A stretch of 64,000 bases of DNA from an uncultured Microscilla sp. (GCF_947493425.1 NZ_CANLRP010000005.1:62001-126000); one strand, 5' to 3'. Shown: positions 36,525-45,884, numbered from the stretch's first letter. Numbers and translations are program-made. Notes: generated by a model from the sequence alone, not told the origin.

Positions 36525-36549
36525 AGTAAGTTAGGTATGTCAAAAAAAA

Positions 36550-36563
36550 CCTAAGGTATTAGG
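36550..36563 (-). terminator. Terminator after ybeY
   Basis: CCTAA (36550-36554) with TTAGG (36559-36563), 4-base loop, followed on the minus strand by a T run (36549-36542). It ends the DUF4175–RsbW-like–ybeY transcript about 80 bases past the ybeY stop. Confidence 0.7.
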
Positions 36564-36646
36564 CTTTTTGAGTAATGAGAACTGCTGGCATAGTTTGGTT
36601 TCTGTCTACCAAACCAAGTCAATCATGTCAACAGGTTTGCTTATGT

Positions 36647-37120
36647 TTATAAAGTTGTACTCCACAAAGTCAACGCTTTGTCTTCTTGAGTACGCATTAT
36701 AAGCTTTTCATCATCAGTTTTATCACCAAACCCCAGCAAATGCAATAAGCCATGAGCCATCACACGATGTAATTCAACATCGAAAGAGGCATTATAGGTG
36801 GCGGCATTTTCGCGTATTCGATCTATACTAATAAAAATGTCGCCCTCTATTAACTGCTCTTCTTCAGAATTGTCAAAGGTGATAATATCGGTGTAAGTAT
36901 CATGGTCGAGATACTCTACGTTGATTTGGTGCAGATAGACATCATTACAAAATATATAGTTGAGTCCATTTATTTTATGATTAGCTTGTTCAGCAATAAG
37001 GTTCACCCATTTAATTGCCTCTGCTTCTTCGCTTAGCACAAAATCGGTTTGCTCGCTAAAAAAATAAACTTTACCATTATTTTGTGAAGATTGTAATACA
37101 TCTTCAAATTCACTGCTCAT
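36647..37120 (-). CDS. ybeY: Endoribonuclease YbeY
   Basis: 157 residues. It is a metal-dependent RNase for 16S rRNA maturation and ribosome quality control. Motifs DHDTYTDIITF and the metal site ELHRVMAHGLLHLLGFGDKTDDE (His123, His127) are clear. The third His of the canonical HGxLHLxGYDH is replaced by the Bacteroidota form with Asp133-Lys134. It is the last gene of a three-gene operon, 11 bases after the RsbW-like gene. Confidence 0.93.
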   Translation of the reverse strand: MSSEFEDVLQSSQNNGKVYFFSEQTDFVLSEEAEAIKWVNLIAEQANHKINGLNYIFCNDVYLHQINVEYLDHDTYTDIITFDNSEEEQLIEGDIFISIDRIRENAATYNASFDVELHRVMAHGLLHLLGFGDKTDDEKLIMRTQEDKALTLWSTTL

Positions 37121-37131
37121 AAAAGCTTCCC

Positions 37132-37533
37132 CTACATCACATAAAACACCATTTCTACCCTTCTGCCTTCATCAGCAAAATTCACCTCGTCACACAGGTT
37201 CTTCATCAAAAAGATGCCTCGTCCTCCGGGTTTATTTAGGTTTTCGGGGGCAGTAGGGTCAGCCAGGTTCTGATAATCAAAACCAGGGCCTTCGTCCTGA
37301 ACAATAAATTTGACACGATTGTCATTAAGTACTAAAGACAACAGCACATTTTTGTTTTTATCTTCACGATTTCCGTGTCTGATAGCATTATTAACCGATT
37401 CAGTTATGGCAATCATGATGTTGCCATAAATGTCATCGTTAATGTTGTGCTTTTCTTTTGCATTGTCTATAAAACTTTCGACAATCCTGATATTTTCTAC
37501 CAATGAAGGTATTTTTATCTGAAGAGACGTCAT
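37132..37533 (-). CDS. RsbW-like anti-sigma/serine kinase ATPase
   Basis: 133 residues. GHKL ATPase of the HATPase_c_2 type: ITESVNNAIRHGN is the N-box, VQDEGPGFD the G1 box and GGRGIFLMKNLCDEV the G2 box. Related proteins (RsbW, SpoIIAB) phosphorylate a STAS-domain antagonist and sequester a partner such as a sigma factor. No STAS protein or sigma factor is beside it. It is between DUF4175 (12 bases upstream) and ybeY (11 bases downstream), an arrangement I believe is shared by other Bacteroidota. Confidence 0.9.
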   Translation of the reverse strand: MTSLQIKIPSLVENIRIVESFIDNAKEKHNINDDIYGNIMIAITESVNNAIRHGNREDKNKNVLLSLVLNDNRVKFIVQDEGPGFDYQNLADPTAPENLNKPGGRGIFLMKNLCDEVNFADEGRRVEMVFYVM

Positions 37534-37545
37534 ACTATTAAGTAT

Positions 37546-40500
37546 CTAATTATCAATTTTTTCAAAATACTCATCTACTTCTTTTTTGTAATAAGGCGAC
37601 AAGGCTGGTGGTATTGTTTTTAACAGCTCTATTTGCTTTGCTTTATTCTTGAAGTATTGATTTAGAGCCGGTGGCACTCGTCGTATTTTTTGATCTTTTG
37701 CAGACTTCGATTTACGCTCCTTATCCTGTCCCTGTTCCCGCAATGACTTTTCTGACTCCAACAAACGAGTTAAGATGTCTTTTTGGCGAAGTTTGGTAAT
37801 TTGCTCAAGATTCTTGAAAACCAGGTTTTTTTCAACCTCTTCCATTTTCTTTTGCAATTCTCTTAAATCTTTTCCGTTTTTACCATCTTTCCCCATTCTT
37901 TTTTGCATTTCTTTTAATGCTTGGCGAATTTGTTCCTGCTCAGCTGCTAATTTAGCTAATTCTTCTGAAAGTTTTCGCCCTTGTTTACCACTCTTCTTTA
38001 ATTGTTGAATTTTTTGGTTCAAACTTTTCTGCAATTGCCCCAAGTTAGGCTTTGGTTTTCCTTTTTTGCCTTTTTGAGGCTTTGACATAGCACTTGCCAT
38101 AGAGTTTTGCATCTGCTTCATCACATCATTTAGCAAAAGTGCCAAATTATTCATAGAAGTCATCGCAAACTGTTGTTTACCTGTGGCAATGCTCAAACGT
38201 CGTCGTTTGATCATGTCAGTGCTTTCGTCCATATAACTTTTCATTTTACCCACTTCACGGGTTACAAATGATTTTATTTGAAATACTCGCTTTGCCAGTG
38301 CATTCAAACTATCCTCAATGATTTTTGCATCATCTCTAAGCTTCAACTGCTTTTGACCTAATTTTACAAAACGGGGATCAGAAAGACTCACTGAGCGGAA
38401 ATCCTTCATAAGCTTTTCCTGATCAAATGACAATGTAACCAAGTTTTCTAAAATAGCCCGCAAATCATCCAAATTTTCCTGCATTTGCTGCTTCTGCATG
38501 TTTTGTTGCATTTGCTGCATTTGCTGTGCCATTTTCTTCATTTTTTTAGCCGCTTTTTTCTGCGACTTACCAGCTTTTTTGTTTTGCTTTTGCTGAAGTT
38601 GTTTTTGGCTATTTTGCTGTTCTTTTGATATATCCTCTTTTTCTTGTTTAAAATCTTTCATATCGTTGGGGAACTCAAGGTTTTTATCCATTTTTTTGAG
38701 GTCTTCCAACTGCTTTTTTATATCGTCGAACTTCTTAGTAAGCTCTTTTTGTTTTTTCTTCAAACTTTCGTTACTCTCTTTTTTATCAGGTTTGTCTGAA
38801 GAGTTTTTCTTATCATTTTTATCAGACGTCTGACCTTTGTTTTTGTCATTCTTTTTGTCTGATTTGTTGTTATCTTTTGTGTTGTTTTTATCAGACTTAT
38901 CTTTTAAATTTTTATCGGTTTTTTCAGCAAGCTTGTCCTGCTTCTCAGCAAGCTTTTGCAAGTCTTTAGAGGTTTGGTCAAGCTTCTGTTCAAACTTTAA
39001 TTGTTTAAACATTTCTAGGGCACGCTCTAGTTCTTTATCCAGATTTTCTTCTTTTTTCTGAATTTTATCAAGCATGTTCTGTATACGATCATTACGACGA
39101 GTTTGCTCTAAGAGTTTTTGTAATTCTTCATAAAGTTTTTTGGTTTCCTCATCCAGCAACTCATCCATCAACTTTTTCAGTTGTTGCATTTTCTGCTTTA
39201 CCTCAGGGCTGGTTTCAGAGAAACGATTTTGCTTTTGATTAGTAGTTTCGTTTTGCTCTTGAATCTTTTTTATTTCCTTGATCAACTCTTGTCGCTTCTC
39301 CAACAGTTCTTTTACTTGTTTCTTGTCCTGATAGTCCATATAACGCTTGTTACGAAAACGATTTTTCACGTTTTCCATACTTTCTTTTAGCTTACGTGCT
39401 TGGTTGAGCGTTTTGTCTATCTGGTTCTCGGTTTTTTCGGCTGCTTTGTCTATTTCTTTCTTCAACTCTTCTTCACCAGGAATCTTAAATGTCAAAGCAG
39501 TAGTTTTGGCACTTTTAGCTCCATTTACTCCATCGTTGTCCCATACCTGCGCAAAATACTCAAGGTTATCACCAGGCTGTAAATTCATTGGAGCTAAATC
39601 CATTTGATAATAGTAGTTCTGAATTGATTGTCCTGAGTTGAGTTGAAGGTCTACAGCCTGAAGCTTACCTGGCTTACCATCGCGGGTAATGCGGTAAAAC
39701 ATTTTGAGTTGCGACAAACCATAATCATCTGATACACTTCCACCAATACTTAAATAATCGTACATAGTGGTGTCTTTGTACTCTTTGATATTGATTTTTG
39801 GGTAACGATCAGGAATTACATTGATGTAATAGTTAATATCTTCTTTGTTACCACTAAACTCATTTTTGAGTTTGATCTGGTATGTTTCAGATCGTTGGGC
39901 ACTGCGGTTGTACTTAAAAGTTTTTGGATTTACTTTTTCAGCTTTCACTACATCTTTACCTTCATTAAAAAATAAAGCCAATTCTTTGGAGTTGTTGGTT
40001 TTAAAGTTCCATTGAATTTGTGTTCCTTCAGGCACTACCAAATTACCAATGTTATCCCAGTTTTCACTGGCTTTGTTAAGATATGCAGGGTAATTGAGGT
40101 TGGCGCTGAATGATAATAAGGTAGGGCGTTCTATCAAACTCACGCTGTGGTTTTGAGAACTAAAGCCTGCCGACTCAAACTTGAATTCAGTCGCTTTTTG
40201 TATTTTTTTGAAAGTATAAGAAAACTTATCATAACGACTTTTTTCCATTTTGTAGCGTCGTCCTCCAGATACTAAATACACATCAGGTGGCATAGTGCGC
40301 CCTTTTAAGTCTAGTTCTACTACAAAGTCTTCATTTTTAAACGCTTTCAGGTTTTTATTTGCCAAATGAAAAGTGAATGGGGCAGGTTCTACATACTCGT
40401 TGTCGTAGTTGATAATACGTGCTGAGCTTTCAGAAAAGAATGTGGGAGCAATAATTAAGATTAGCAACAATACTAATAAAGGTGGTACTACATAACGCAA

Positions 40501-40980
40501 ATAACGCCGATTTTCAGAAAACCGCACCGCATCAGTAAACTTTACAATACCCAACTGACTGGTGCGTTGCTCTATGCTTGCCATCAGCAAAGCATTGTTT
40601 TTATCTGCTGCATTATGCAGTTGAATAGTATTTAAGAGTTTGTCATCTACATTGGGGAAATACTTACCAATTTGAACGGCTGCTTCTTCATCACTTATTT
40701 GTTTATTAATGTTCAATAGTTTAGAAATAGGCCATAACACCCAAGCAATCAGTGTAAATACCGCGGCTGCCAAAAATGTATAGAACAATCCAGCTCGTAT
40801 GGTGGTATTGAACTTACCGAAATATTCGGCAGCATTGATTATGATATAAGTTGTAAGCAGTAAAGCGGCAGTCACCAAGAGTCCCTTAAACAACATGTTA
40901 AGGTAATACTTGCTTTTGTACCGCTTCAGCTCGCTCATTAGTTTCGAGCTTGGGGAAAATGAAGCGTTTTGATCTGACAT
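37546..40980 (-). CDS. DUF4175 family membrane protein with huge coiled coil
   Basis: 1144 residues. Three membrane segments (about 30-50, 62-84, 160-180), a beta-rich extracytoplasmic part (about 190-490; PTLLSFSANLNYPAYL, YLSIGGSVSDDYGLSQLKMFYR, DNLEYFAQVWDNDGVNGAKSA), then from about 500 to 1100 a strongly charged coiled coil rich in Lys, Glu and Gln (for example KDNNKSDKKNDKNKGQ and QQMQQMQQNMQKQQMQ). This is the DUF4175 layout of Bacteroidota. Function unknown; a structural envelope role is likely. First gene of an operon with the RsbW-like kinase and ybeY. Confidence 0.88.
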   Translation of the reverse strand: MSDQNASFSPSSKLMSELKRYKSKYYLNMLFKGLLVTAALLLTTYIIINAAEYFGKFNTTIRAGLFYTFLAAAVFTLIAWVLWPISKLLNINKQISDEEAAVQIGKYFPNVDDKLLNTIQLHNAADKNNALLMASIEQRTSQLGIVKFTDAVRFSENRRYLRYVVPPLLVLLLILIIAPTFFSESSARIINYDNEYVEPAPFTFHLANKNLKAFKNEDFVVELDLKGRTMPPDVYLVSGGRRYKMEKSRYDKFSYTFKKIQKATEFKFESAGFSSQNHSVSLIERPTLLSFSANLNYPAYLNKASENWDNIGNLVVPEGTQIQWNFKTNNSKELALFFNEGKDVVKAEKVNPKTFKYNRSAQRSETYQIKLKNEFSGNKEDINYYINVIPDRYPKINIKEYKDTTMYDYLSIGGSVSDDYGLSQLKMFYRITRDGKPGKLQAVDLQLNSGQSIQNYYYQMDLAPMNLQPGDNLEYFAQVWDNDGVNGAKSAKTTALTFKIPGEEELKKEIDKAAEKTENQIDKTLNQARKLKESMENVKNRFRNKRYMDYQDKKQVKELLEKRQELIKEIKKIQEQNETTNQKQNRFSETSPEVKQKMQQLKKLMDELLDEETKKLYEELQKLLEQTRRNDRIQNMLDKIQKKEENLDKELERALEMFKQLKFEQKLDQTSKDLQKLAEKQDKLAEKTDKNLKDKSDKNNTKDNNKSDKKNDKNKGQTSDKNDKKNSSDKPDKKESNESLKKKQKELTKKFDDIKKQLEDLKKMDKNLEFPNDMKDFKQEKEDISKEQQNSQKQLQQKQNKKAGKSQKKAAKKMKKMAQQMQQMQQNMQKQQMQENLDDLRAILENLVTLSFDQEKLMKDFRSVSLSDPRFVKLGQKQLKLRDDAKIIEDSLNALAKRVFQIKSFVTREVGKMKSYMDESTDMIKRRRLSIATGKQQFAMTSMNNLALLLNDVMKQMQNSMASAMSKPQKGKKGKPKPNLGQLQKSLNQKIQQLKKSGKQGRKLSEELAKLAAEQEQIRQALKEMQKRMGKDGKNGKDLRELQKKMEEVEKNLVFKNLEQITKLRQKDILTRLLESEKSLREQGQDKERKSKSAKDQKIRRVPPALNQYFKNKAKQIELLKTIPPALSPYYKKEVDEYFEKIDN

Positions 40981-41068
40981 GTTTTTTTAGTGTTATCTTG
41001 TTGGTTATTTTACAAAAATATCAAAATATATCTAAAGTTTTTACACCTATTGCAATTTTTTGTTTTCA

Positions 41069-41848
41069 CTAATCTACCTCAATCAAAATTGGGCAATGAT
41101 CGGAGTGCATAGCCTCTGATAAGATAACGGCACGTTTGAGGTTTTCGTTTAGGGATTTTGAAATCATCTGATAATCAATTCTCCAACCCAAATTTTTAGC
41201 CCGAGCATTGGTGCGTACATTCCACCAGGTATAATTATGAGGCTCTGAATTTAAATATCGAAAAGAATCAGTAAAGCCAAGCTCCATAAAATCAGTAAGC
41301 CAATTTCGCTCTTCAGGCAAAAATCCCGATCTTTTTGCATTAGATTTAGGATTATGAATATCAATGGCTTGGTGAGCGATGTTATAATCACCACAAATAA
41401 TGAGATGAGGCACCACTTTTTTAAGTTCGGCAATGTATTGTTGAAAAGCAAGGTTCCATTCCATTTTAAACACTACACGTTCGGGCTTAGTACCTGAGGG
41501 CATATATACACTCATTACTGAAAAGTCATCATAATCAGCTCGGATAATTCTTCCTTCATCATCTACCCAGCGAGTGTCATGCCAATCGTAATCACCATAA
41601 CCATACACCACATTCTTAGGTTTTATTCGACTAAAAATAGCCACTCCACTATACCCCTTTCTGGTTTGGGCAGGTTGCCAATATAAATGATACCCCAACG
41701 CCTCTAACTCAGTTGTGTCTACCTGTTCTTCCAGTGCCTTGAGCTCTTGTATACACAATACATCACAATCTGCTGCTTTGAGCCATTCTACTAAACCTTT
41801 GCGAATAGCTGCTCTTATACCATTTACGTTGTAAGAGATAATTTTCAT
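41069..41848 (-). CDS. xth: Exodeoxyribonuclease III
   Basis: 259 residues. It cuts abasic sites and trims 3' ends in base-excision repair. The EEP-fold motifs are present: MKIISYNVNGIRAAIRKG, LCIQELKALEEQ (metal Glu), YSGVAIFSR, ICGDYNIAH (catalytic Asp/Asn), and the C-terminal WRIDYQMISKSL and SDHCPILIEVD (catalytic His). Full length. Monocistronic. Confidence 0.95.
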   Translation of the reverse strand: MKIISYNVNGIRAAIRKGLVEWLKAADCDVLCIQELKALEEQVDTTELEALGYHLYWQPAQTRKGYSGVAIFSRIKPKNVVYGYGDYDWHDTRWVDDEGRIIRADYDDFSVMSVYMPSGTKPERVVFKMEWNLAFQQYIAELKKVVPHLIICGDYNIAHQAIDIHNPKSNAKRSGFLPEERNWLTDFMELGFTDSFRYLNSEPHNYTWWNVRTNARAKNLGWRIDYQMISKSLNENLKRAVILSEAMHSDHCPILIEVD

Positions 41849-42036
41849 TGAATATTATGTCGTTAGATCAGGTGTTTTTATAAATTATAAGGTGGTGAAA
41901 CACGTATAAAAGTTGTAGTTATGTCTAAACTAATGGAATCAACAGATCGCATAACACCTTTATTTTCAATACACTAAAACAAACTACTATTGATTTATCA
42001 ACCAGCAAGTGATTGTATTAGAATAAGATGTTTTTT

Positions 42037-42390
42037 TTATAAAATCCCCTCATCTTCAAAGTAGTCTAATACGTATATTTTAAGTAAATGTTCCTGATTG
42101 AGCAGGTCTACATGGGGTAGCTTATTGACCAACTTCCAGTGTGGCCAACCATCTTTATCTAAGCCTTCCAGTTCATAAAATCCTGCTTTGCTTAGCACCC
42201 TGCATATCGCTATGTGCATCAGGTCTTGTTTTTGTTCTTTGGTAAACTGTCTTACCCCCTGCCCCAGTTCTTGTACACCAATCAAAAACATGACGGCGTT
42301 CAAATCAGCTGGGCGCTTGCCTATAGTTTTTTCCAAAAAGTTAAGCAATGCCTGCCAACGTTCTTCTATATTACTCTCGTCTTCTTCCAT
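42037..42390 (-). CDS. Conserved hypothetical protein
   Basis: 117 residues, helical, acidic N-terminus. Features: WQALLNFLEKTIGKRPADLNAVMFLIGVQELGQG, then EQKQDLMHIAICRVLSKAGFYELEGLDKDGWPHWKLV. I associate this with a Bacteroidota family of unknown function often next to AhpD-like genes. Here it lies 52 bases downstream of one on the same strand, so the two are probably co-transcribed. Confidence 0.75.
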   Translation of the reverse strand: MEEDESNIEERWQALLNFLEKTIGKRPADLNAVMFLIGVQELGQGVRQFTKEQKQDLMHIAICRVLSKAGFYELEGLDKDGWPHWKLVNKLPHVDLLNQEHLLKIYVLDYFEDEGIL

Positions 42391-42442
42391 ATTGTTTCAC
42401 AAGTAATAAAAGGCAGAAATCTCCTTCTGCCCTAACTATGTC

Positions 42443-42799
42443 TTACTTCTCTTGATTTTGTTGCAATGTTTCCCAGTATTCAACAGCACGACGCAAGTGT
42501 GGAATAACAATAGTGCCACCTATCAGATTGGCAATAGCAAATACCTCAAATACCTGCTCAGTAGTTACCTCTAGCTCATAACACTTACCTAAATGGTAAC
42601 GTACACAGTCGTCGCAACGCAACACCATAGAACAAGCCATGCCTATCATTTCTTTGGTGATGACATCTACCTGCCCTTCTTGATAACAATTGGTGTCAAG
42701 GTTGAACAAACGCTTGAGTACCTTATTATCTGCTCCCAAAATTTTCTCATTCATCTGGGCACGGTATGTATTGAATTCTTCTACAATATTTTTTTCCAT
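42443..42799 (-). CDS. AhpD-like (carboxymuconolactone decarboxylase family) protein
   Basis: 118 residues. The CxxC active site is Cys62-Asp-Asp-Cys65 with His69 (RCDDCVRYHLGKC), the arrangement of AhpD alkylhydroperoxidases; the C-terminal IVIPHLRRAVEYW also fits the family. It likely acts as a disulfide reductase in peroxide defence or as a related redox enzyme. First gene of a pair with the 117-residue gene. Confidence 0.9.
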   Translation of the reverse strand: MEKNIVEEFNTYRAQMNEKILGADNKVLKRLFNLDTNCYQEGQVDVITKEMIGMACSMVLRCDDCVRYHLGKCYELEVTTEQVFEVFAIANLIGGTIVIPHLRRAVEYWETLQQNQEK

Positions 42800-42903
42800 A
42801 TCAATTGGTCAATCAACGGTTTACTATCTTTGTTTCAAATGTATAAAATGTTTTAGCAAGTTATGGGAAATAGTCACGTTAAAAAGCTGTTAAGTCAGGC
42901 ACA

Positions 42904-42942
42904 AAAAAACCCAAATGCTGCTGTCAAACATCACTGGGTTTT
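42904..42942 (-). terminator. Terminator of the H1-like/ParA pair
   Basis: AAAACCCA (42906-42913) with TGGGTTTT (42935-42942); on the minus strand a run of seven T follows the stem. It sits 24 bases past the stop of the H1-like gene. Confidence 0.75.
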
Positions 42943-42966
42943 ATAAATGTACAATGAAAATTATTA

Positions 42967-43485
42967 TTATAACATTTTATTGATTCGATCAGATACAGAT
43001 ACCAGGAAATTCATCGGAGCCATTGCTAGATCTACCAATATGTCTACTCCTTCATCTATGAGGCTTTCTGACGCCTGCGGAAACTCTGCTCCTACTTTTT
43101 TGGCAATGCCTGCCCACACTTCACGCATAGTTTTATCTTCTTGTTTTGCCAAAGCATCTAATTGTGCCAAAATAAGTGCTTCGCTTACTTTTTCTGTAGT
43201 TTTTTTGGTCGCAGTAGTTTTAGAAGTGTTTTTTCTGGCAGTAGTAGTTTTTGACTTAGCTGTTGCTTTTGGCTTACTCACCGTTTTTTTAGCCGATGGT
43301 TTACGACTAGTAGTTTTTTTTACGGGTGTTTTATCAGTTTCACCAGCTTTTTTTACCTCTACCAATTGTTTAGGCTCTTTTGCCAAAAACTCTTCTTTAC
43401 TACTAGCCTTGGCAGGTTGTTCCTCACTGTTTTTTGTCTCTTTCAAAAACTCGTTCAAGTCGTCAAGGGTATTCTTCTTTGCCAT
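42967..43485 (-). CDS. Basic histone-H1-like protein, probable ParA partner
   Basis: 172 residues in three parts: an acidic helical start (1-50), a Lys/Thr/Ala/Ser tail (about 52-99; SRKPSAKKTVSKPKATAKSK and similar, no acidic residue) like histone H1 or bacterial Hc1 tails, and a C-terminal domain (105-172; ALAKQEDKTMREVWAGIAKKVGAEF...). The middle part should bind DNA non-specifically. It follows a ParA-type ATPase by about 150 bases on the same strand and shares its terminator. That suggests it is the DNA- or cargo-binding partner, though no ParB motif is seen. Confidence 0.75.
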   Translation of the reverse strand: MAKKNTLDDLNEFLKETKNSEEQPAKASSKEEFLAKEPKQLVEVKKAGETDKTPVKKTTSRKPSAKKTVSKPKATAKSKTTTARKNTSKTTATKKTTEKVSEALILAQLDALAKQEDKTMREVWAGIAKKVGAEFPQASESLIDEGVDILVDLAMAPMNFLVSVSDRINKML

Positions 43486-43633
43486 GTTTTTTTTATTTTA
43501 GCTTGTTAAATATTAAGTCGAGTTGTCTTTTATATTCAGGGTTGCAAAAATATAAAAGCGACAAGTCCTAAGATACCGATGAATATCGATACCACAAATG
43601 GTTGTGACTATTTTTATATCACTATTTGATAAA

Positions 43634-44257
43634 TTATTGTAATATCCCAATCAGTTCGCGGGCAATATCTTGGTATTGTTTTTCAGGCAGAATAGTACTA
43701 AATTGAGCATATATGTTTTTTGCCGGAACAAAATTTTCAGTAATGACTGTTTTCAGGTCTACTAGTTGGCGATGAATATTTGCTGGGCTAGTTCTGCCAT
43801 GAATCCGGTTAGGCAATACTATAATCTTCAGGTTTGTGTTAATATCCTGGGCTGGTTTCAGGTCTTGTACTGTTTGATAGGTGACCAATACATCATTTTG
43901 AGTAAGGCTGGTGGGTACTATTACTGCATCACTCTGAACTGCCAGATTTTTGATATTATTGTCAGTAGTTTTTCCTGCACTATCTATAATAATGTAATCT
44001 AATTTTGCTGGATGAAGCGCTTCTATATCTGTCAAAACCTTGTCATCTTTTGAGCCTATAATATCGAAAACACTCCCTTCTTTAGCTCCCGACTTGAACA
44101 ATTCCATTTTACGCAAAGTGCTCAAGGTATAGTTTGTATCTGTCTCAATCAAAGCCAGTTTATAACCTAAACTATGCAACATAGTAGCTATTTGAATTGC
44201 ATTGGTAGTTTTGCCGGTGCCACCTTTGCGGCTTATAAAGGAAATTATCTTTGCCAT
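43634..44257 (-). CDS. ParA-family ATPase
   Basis: 207 residues. Deviant Walker A SRKGGTGKTT with signature Lys11 and Lys16; Walker A' region YIIIDSAGKT; typical VLPNRIHGRTSP region. MinD/ParA proteins position DNA or protein cargo on the nucleoid or membrane. It is a short ParA without N-terminal helix-turn-helix, the class that usually works with a small partner; that partner is probably the H1-like protein downstream. A chromosomal parABS set is not recognised here because no ParB is adjacent. Confidence 0.88.
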   Translation of the reverse strand: MAKIISFISRKGGTGKTTNAIQIATMLHSLGYKLALIETDTNYTLSTLRKMELFKSGAKEGSVFDIIGSKDDKVLTDIEALHPAKLDYIIIDSAGKTTDNNIKNLAVQSDAVIVPTSLTQNDVLVTYQTVQDLKPAQDINTNLKIIVLPNRIHGRTSPANIHRQLVDLKTVITENFVPAKNIYAQFSTILPEKQYQDIARELIGILQ

Positions 44258-44432
44258 AAATTTTAGTATAAAAATGGTACTTTTCTAAGTTAACCTAAGT
44301 AAAAGTATAGTCGAATATTTTGAAATACAAACAAAATCCAACAACAATGCTTGTATTTTTATGAATAATTAAAGAATTTCCACTGTCCATTGATTTACGA
44401 CAATTTTATATTAAAATAACTATACAAAAAAT

Positions 44433-45371
44433 ATGAAAATCACAGTTGTAGGCGCGGGAAATGTTGGTGCTACATGTGCCGACGTGTTGGCTTACCGCGA
44501 AATTGCCAACGAAGTAGTTTTGGTAGATATTAAAGAAGGACTTGCCGAAGGTAAGGCGCTTGATATGTGGCAAAAAGCTCCTATCAATCTATATGATACC
44601 CGTACAGTTGGAGTAACCAATGACTACAGCAGAACGGCTGGTTCGGAAGTGGTTGTGATCACGTCTGGTATTCCTCGTAAACCAGGAATGTCTCGCGACG
44701 ACCTTATTTCAACCAATGCAGGTATTGTAAAATCTGTAACTGAGCAAGTGATTGCTCACTCTCCTGAAGCCATTGTTATTGTGGTTTCTAATCCATTGGA
44801 TGTCATGACTTATGCGGCTCACACTACAGCCCAATTACCTCGTACCAAAGTAATGGGTATGGCAGGTATTTTGGATACAGCACGTTACCGTGCTTTCTTA
44901 GCAAGTGAGCTAAACGTATCTCCTAAAGACATTCAGGCTGTGTTGATGGGTGGTCATGGTGACACTATGGTGCCATTGCCTCGCTATACTACAGTAGGTG
45001 GTATTCCAGTAACCGAATTGTTGGCTAAAGACAAGCTTGACCCAATTGTAGAACGCACTAAAAAAGGCGGTGGAGAATTGGTGAAACTAATGGGTACTTC
45101 TGCCTGGTATGCACCTGGTTCGGCAGCGGCTCAAATGGTGGAAGCTATCGTAAAGGATCAACGTCGTGTATTCCCAGTTTGTACTAAACTTGAAGGCGAG
45201 TATGGCATTGATGATTGTTACTTAGGCGTACCTGTTATCTTGGGTAAAAATGGTATCGAAAAGGTCATCGAACTTGACCTAAACGCTGGCGAGAAAGAAC
45301 TATTAGAGGTTTCTCGTGGCAAGGTAAAAGAAGTAATGGATACTTTTGATTCTTTGATGGCGCAGGTTTAA
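44433..45371 (+). CDS. mdh: Malate dehydrogenase
   Basis: 312 residues. NAD-dependent oxidation of malate to oxaloacetate in the TCA cycle. GAGNVGATCA is the Rossmann motif, followed by Asp32 (VLVDIKEG) for NAD preference; GIPRKPGMSRDDL holds the substrate Arg residues and MGGHGDTMVPLPRYTTVGGIP the catalytic His. LDH-like MDH type, usual in Bacteroidota. Own terminator downstream. Confidence 0.96.
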   Translation: MKITVVGAGNVGATCADVLAYREIANEVVLVDIKEGLAEGKALDMWQKAPINLYDTRTVGVTNDYSRTAGSEVVVITSGIPRKPGMSRDDLISTNAGIVKSVTEQVIAHSPEAIVIVVSNPLDVMTYAAHTTAQLPRTKVMGMAGILDTARYRAFLASELNVSPKDIQAVLMGGHGDTMVPLPRYTTVGGIPVTELLAKDKLDPIVERTKKGGGELVKLMGTSAWYAPGSAAAQMVEAIVKDQRRVFPVCTKLEGEYGIDDCYLGVPVILGKNGIEKVIELDLNAGEKELLEVSRGKVKEVMDTFDSLMAQV

Positions 45372-45403
45372 TAAGTTTTAAAGTATTGGCTGTAAAGCTT
45401 AGC

Positions 45404-45432
45404 AAAGACAGGTGTAATGCCTGTCTTTTTTT
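45404..45432 (+). terminator. Terminator of mdh
   Basis: AAAGACAGG (45404-45412), 7-base loop, CCTGTCTTT (45420-45428), T run to 45432. Confidence 0.85.
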
Positions 45433-45498
45433 GCTTTAGGCTCAACTTTCCTCCCTCTTTTGAAGTAATAAGTAGGTATAATCATACAACAAGTATTT

Positions 45499-45828
45499 AT
45501 GAAAGTGCAAAATATGTTGACTCAAGCTAAGGTAAAAATAAAAGTAACTTTACTCACCATTGTACTGTTGCTCCTGCCACTCTTGACAATGGCTCAATAC
45601 TACACTGCAGAAGAATGGGAAAAACATCAGGCAGAGCAACAAAAAATCATTGGTTATGTGGCTCTAGGGGTGGTGATCACCATTGGGCTTATTATCGCGG
45701 TTTGGTTGTTAGTAATCAAAAAAGAAAAAGATGGAAAAATAAAGGTAAAGACTTACTCCCCTAAAGATACTTATCGTAAGAATAGAAGTGGTTTACCTGA
45801 TAGTTTTAGAGATTGGTGGGGTGATTAA
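45499..45828 (+). CDS. Small membrane protein
   Basis: 109 residues. A signal peptide-like segment (IKVTLLTIVLLLLPLLTMA-Q) and a membrane segment (IIGYVALGVVITIGLIIAVWLLVI) flank a short periplasmic loop; the cytoplasmic tail is charged (KIKVKTYSPKDTYRKN...DSFRDWWGD). No family recognised. Followed by a hairpin shared with the convergent peptide gene. Confidence 0.75.
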   Translation: MKVQNMLTQAKVKIKVTLLTIVLLLLPLLTMAQYYTAEEWEKHQAEQQKIIGYVALGVVITIGLIIAVWLLVIKKEKDGKIKVKTYSPKDTYRKNRSGLPDSFRDWWGD

Positions 45829-45830
45829 AA

Positions 45831-45854
45831 AAGGCAGGAATCACTCCCTGCCTT
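45831..45854. terminator. Terminator hairpin between convergent genes
   Basis: AAGGCAGG (45831-45838) and CCTGCCTT (45847-45854). The minus-strand reading runs into T (45830-45825), so it ends the peptide-precursor gene; on the plus strand the T tract is weaker. Confidence 0.75.
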
Positions 45855-45884
45855 GTATATTTTGTTGACAACTATCCTTACTAA

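Noticed and set aside
38837-39607. Several plus-strand frames rich in Phe, Leu and Ser
   Set aside because: They mirror the Lys/Glu/Gln-rich coiled coil of the DUF4175 gene on the minus strand.
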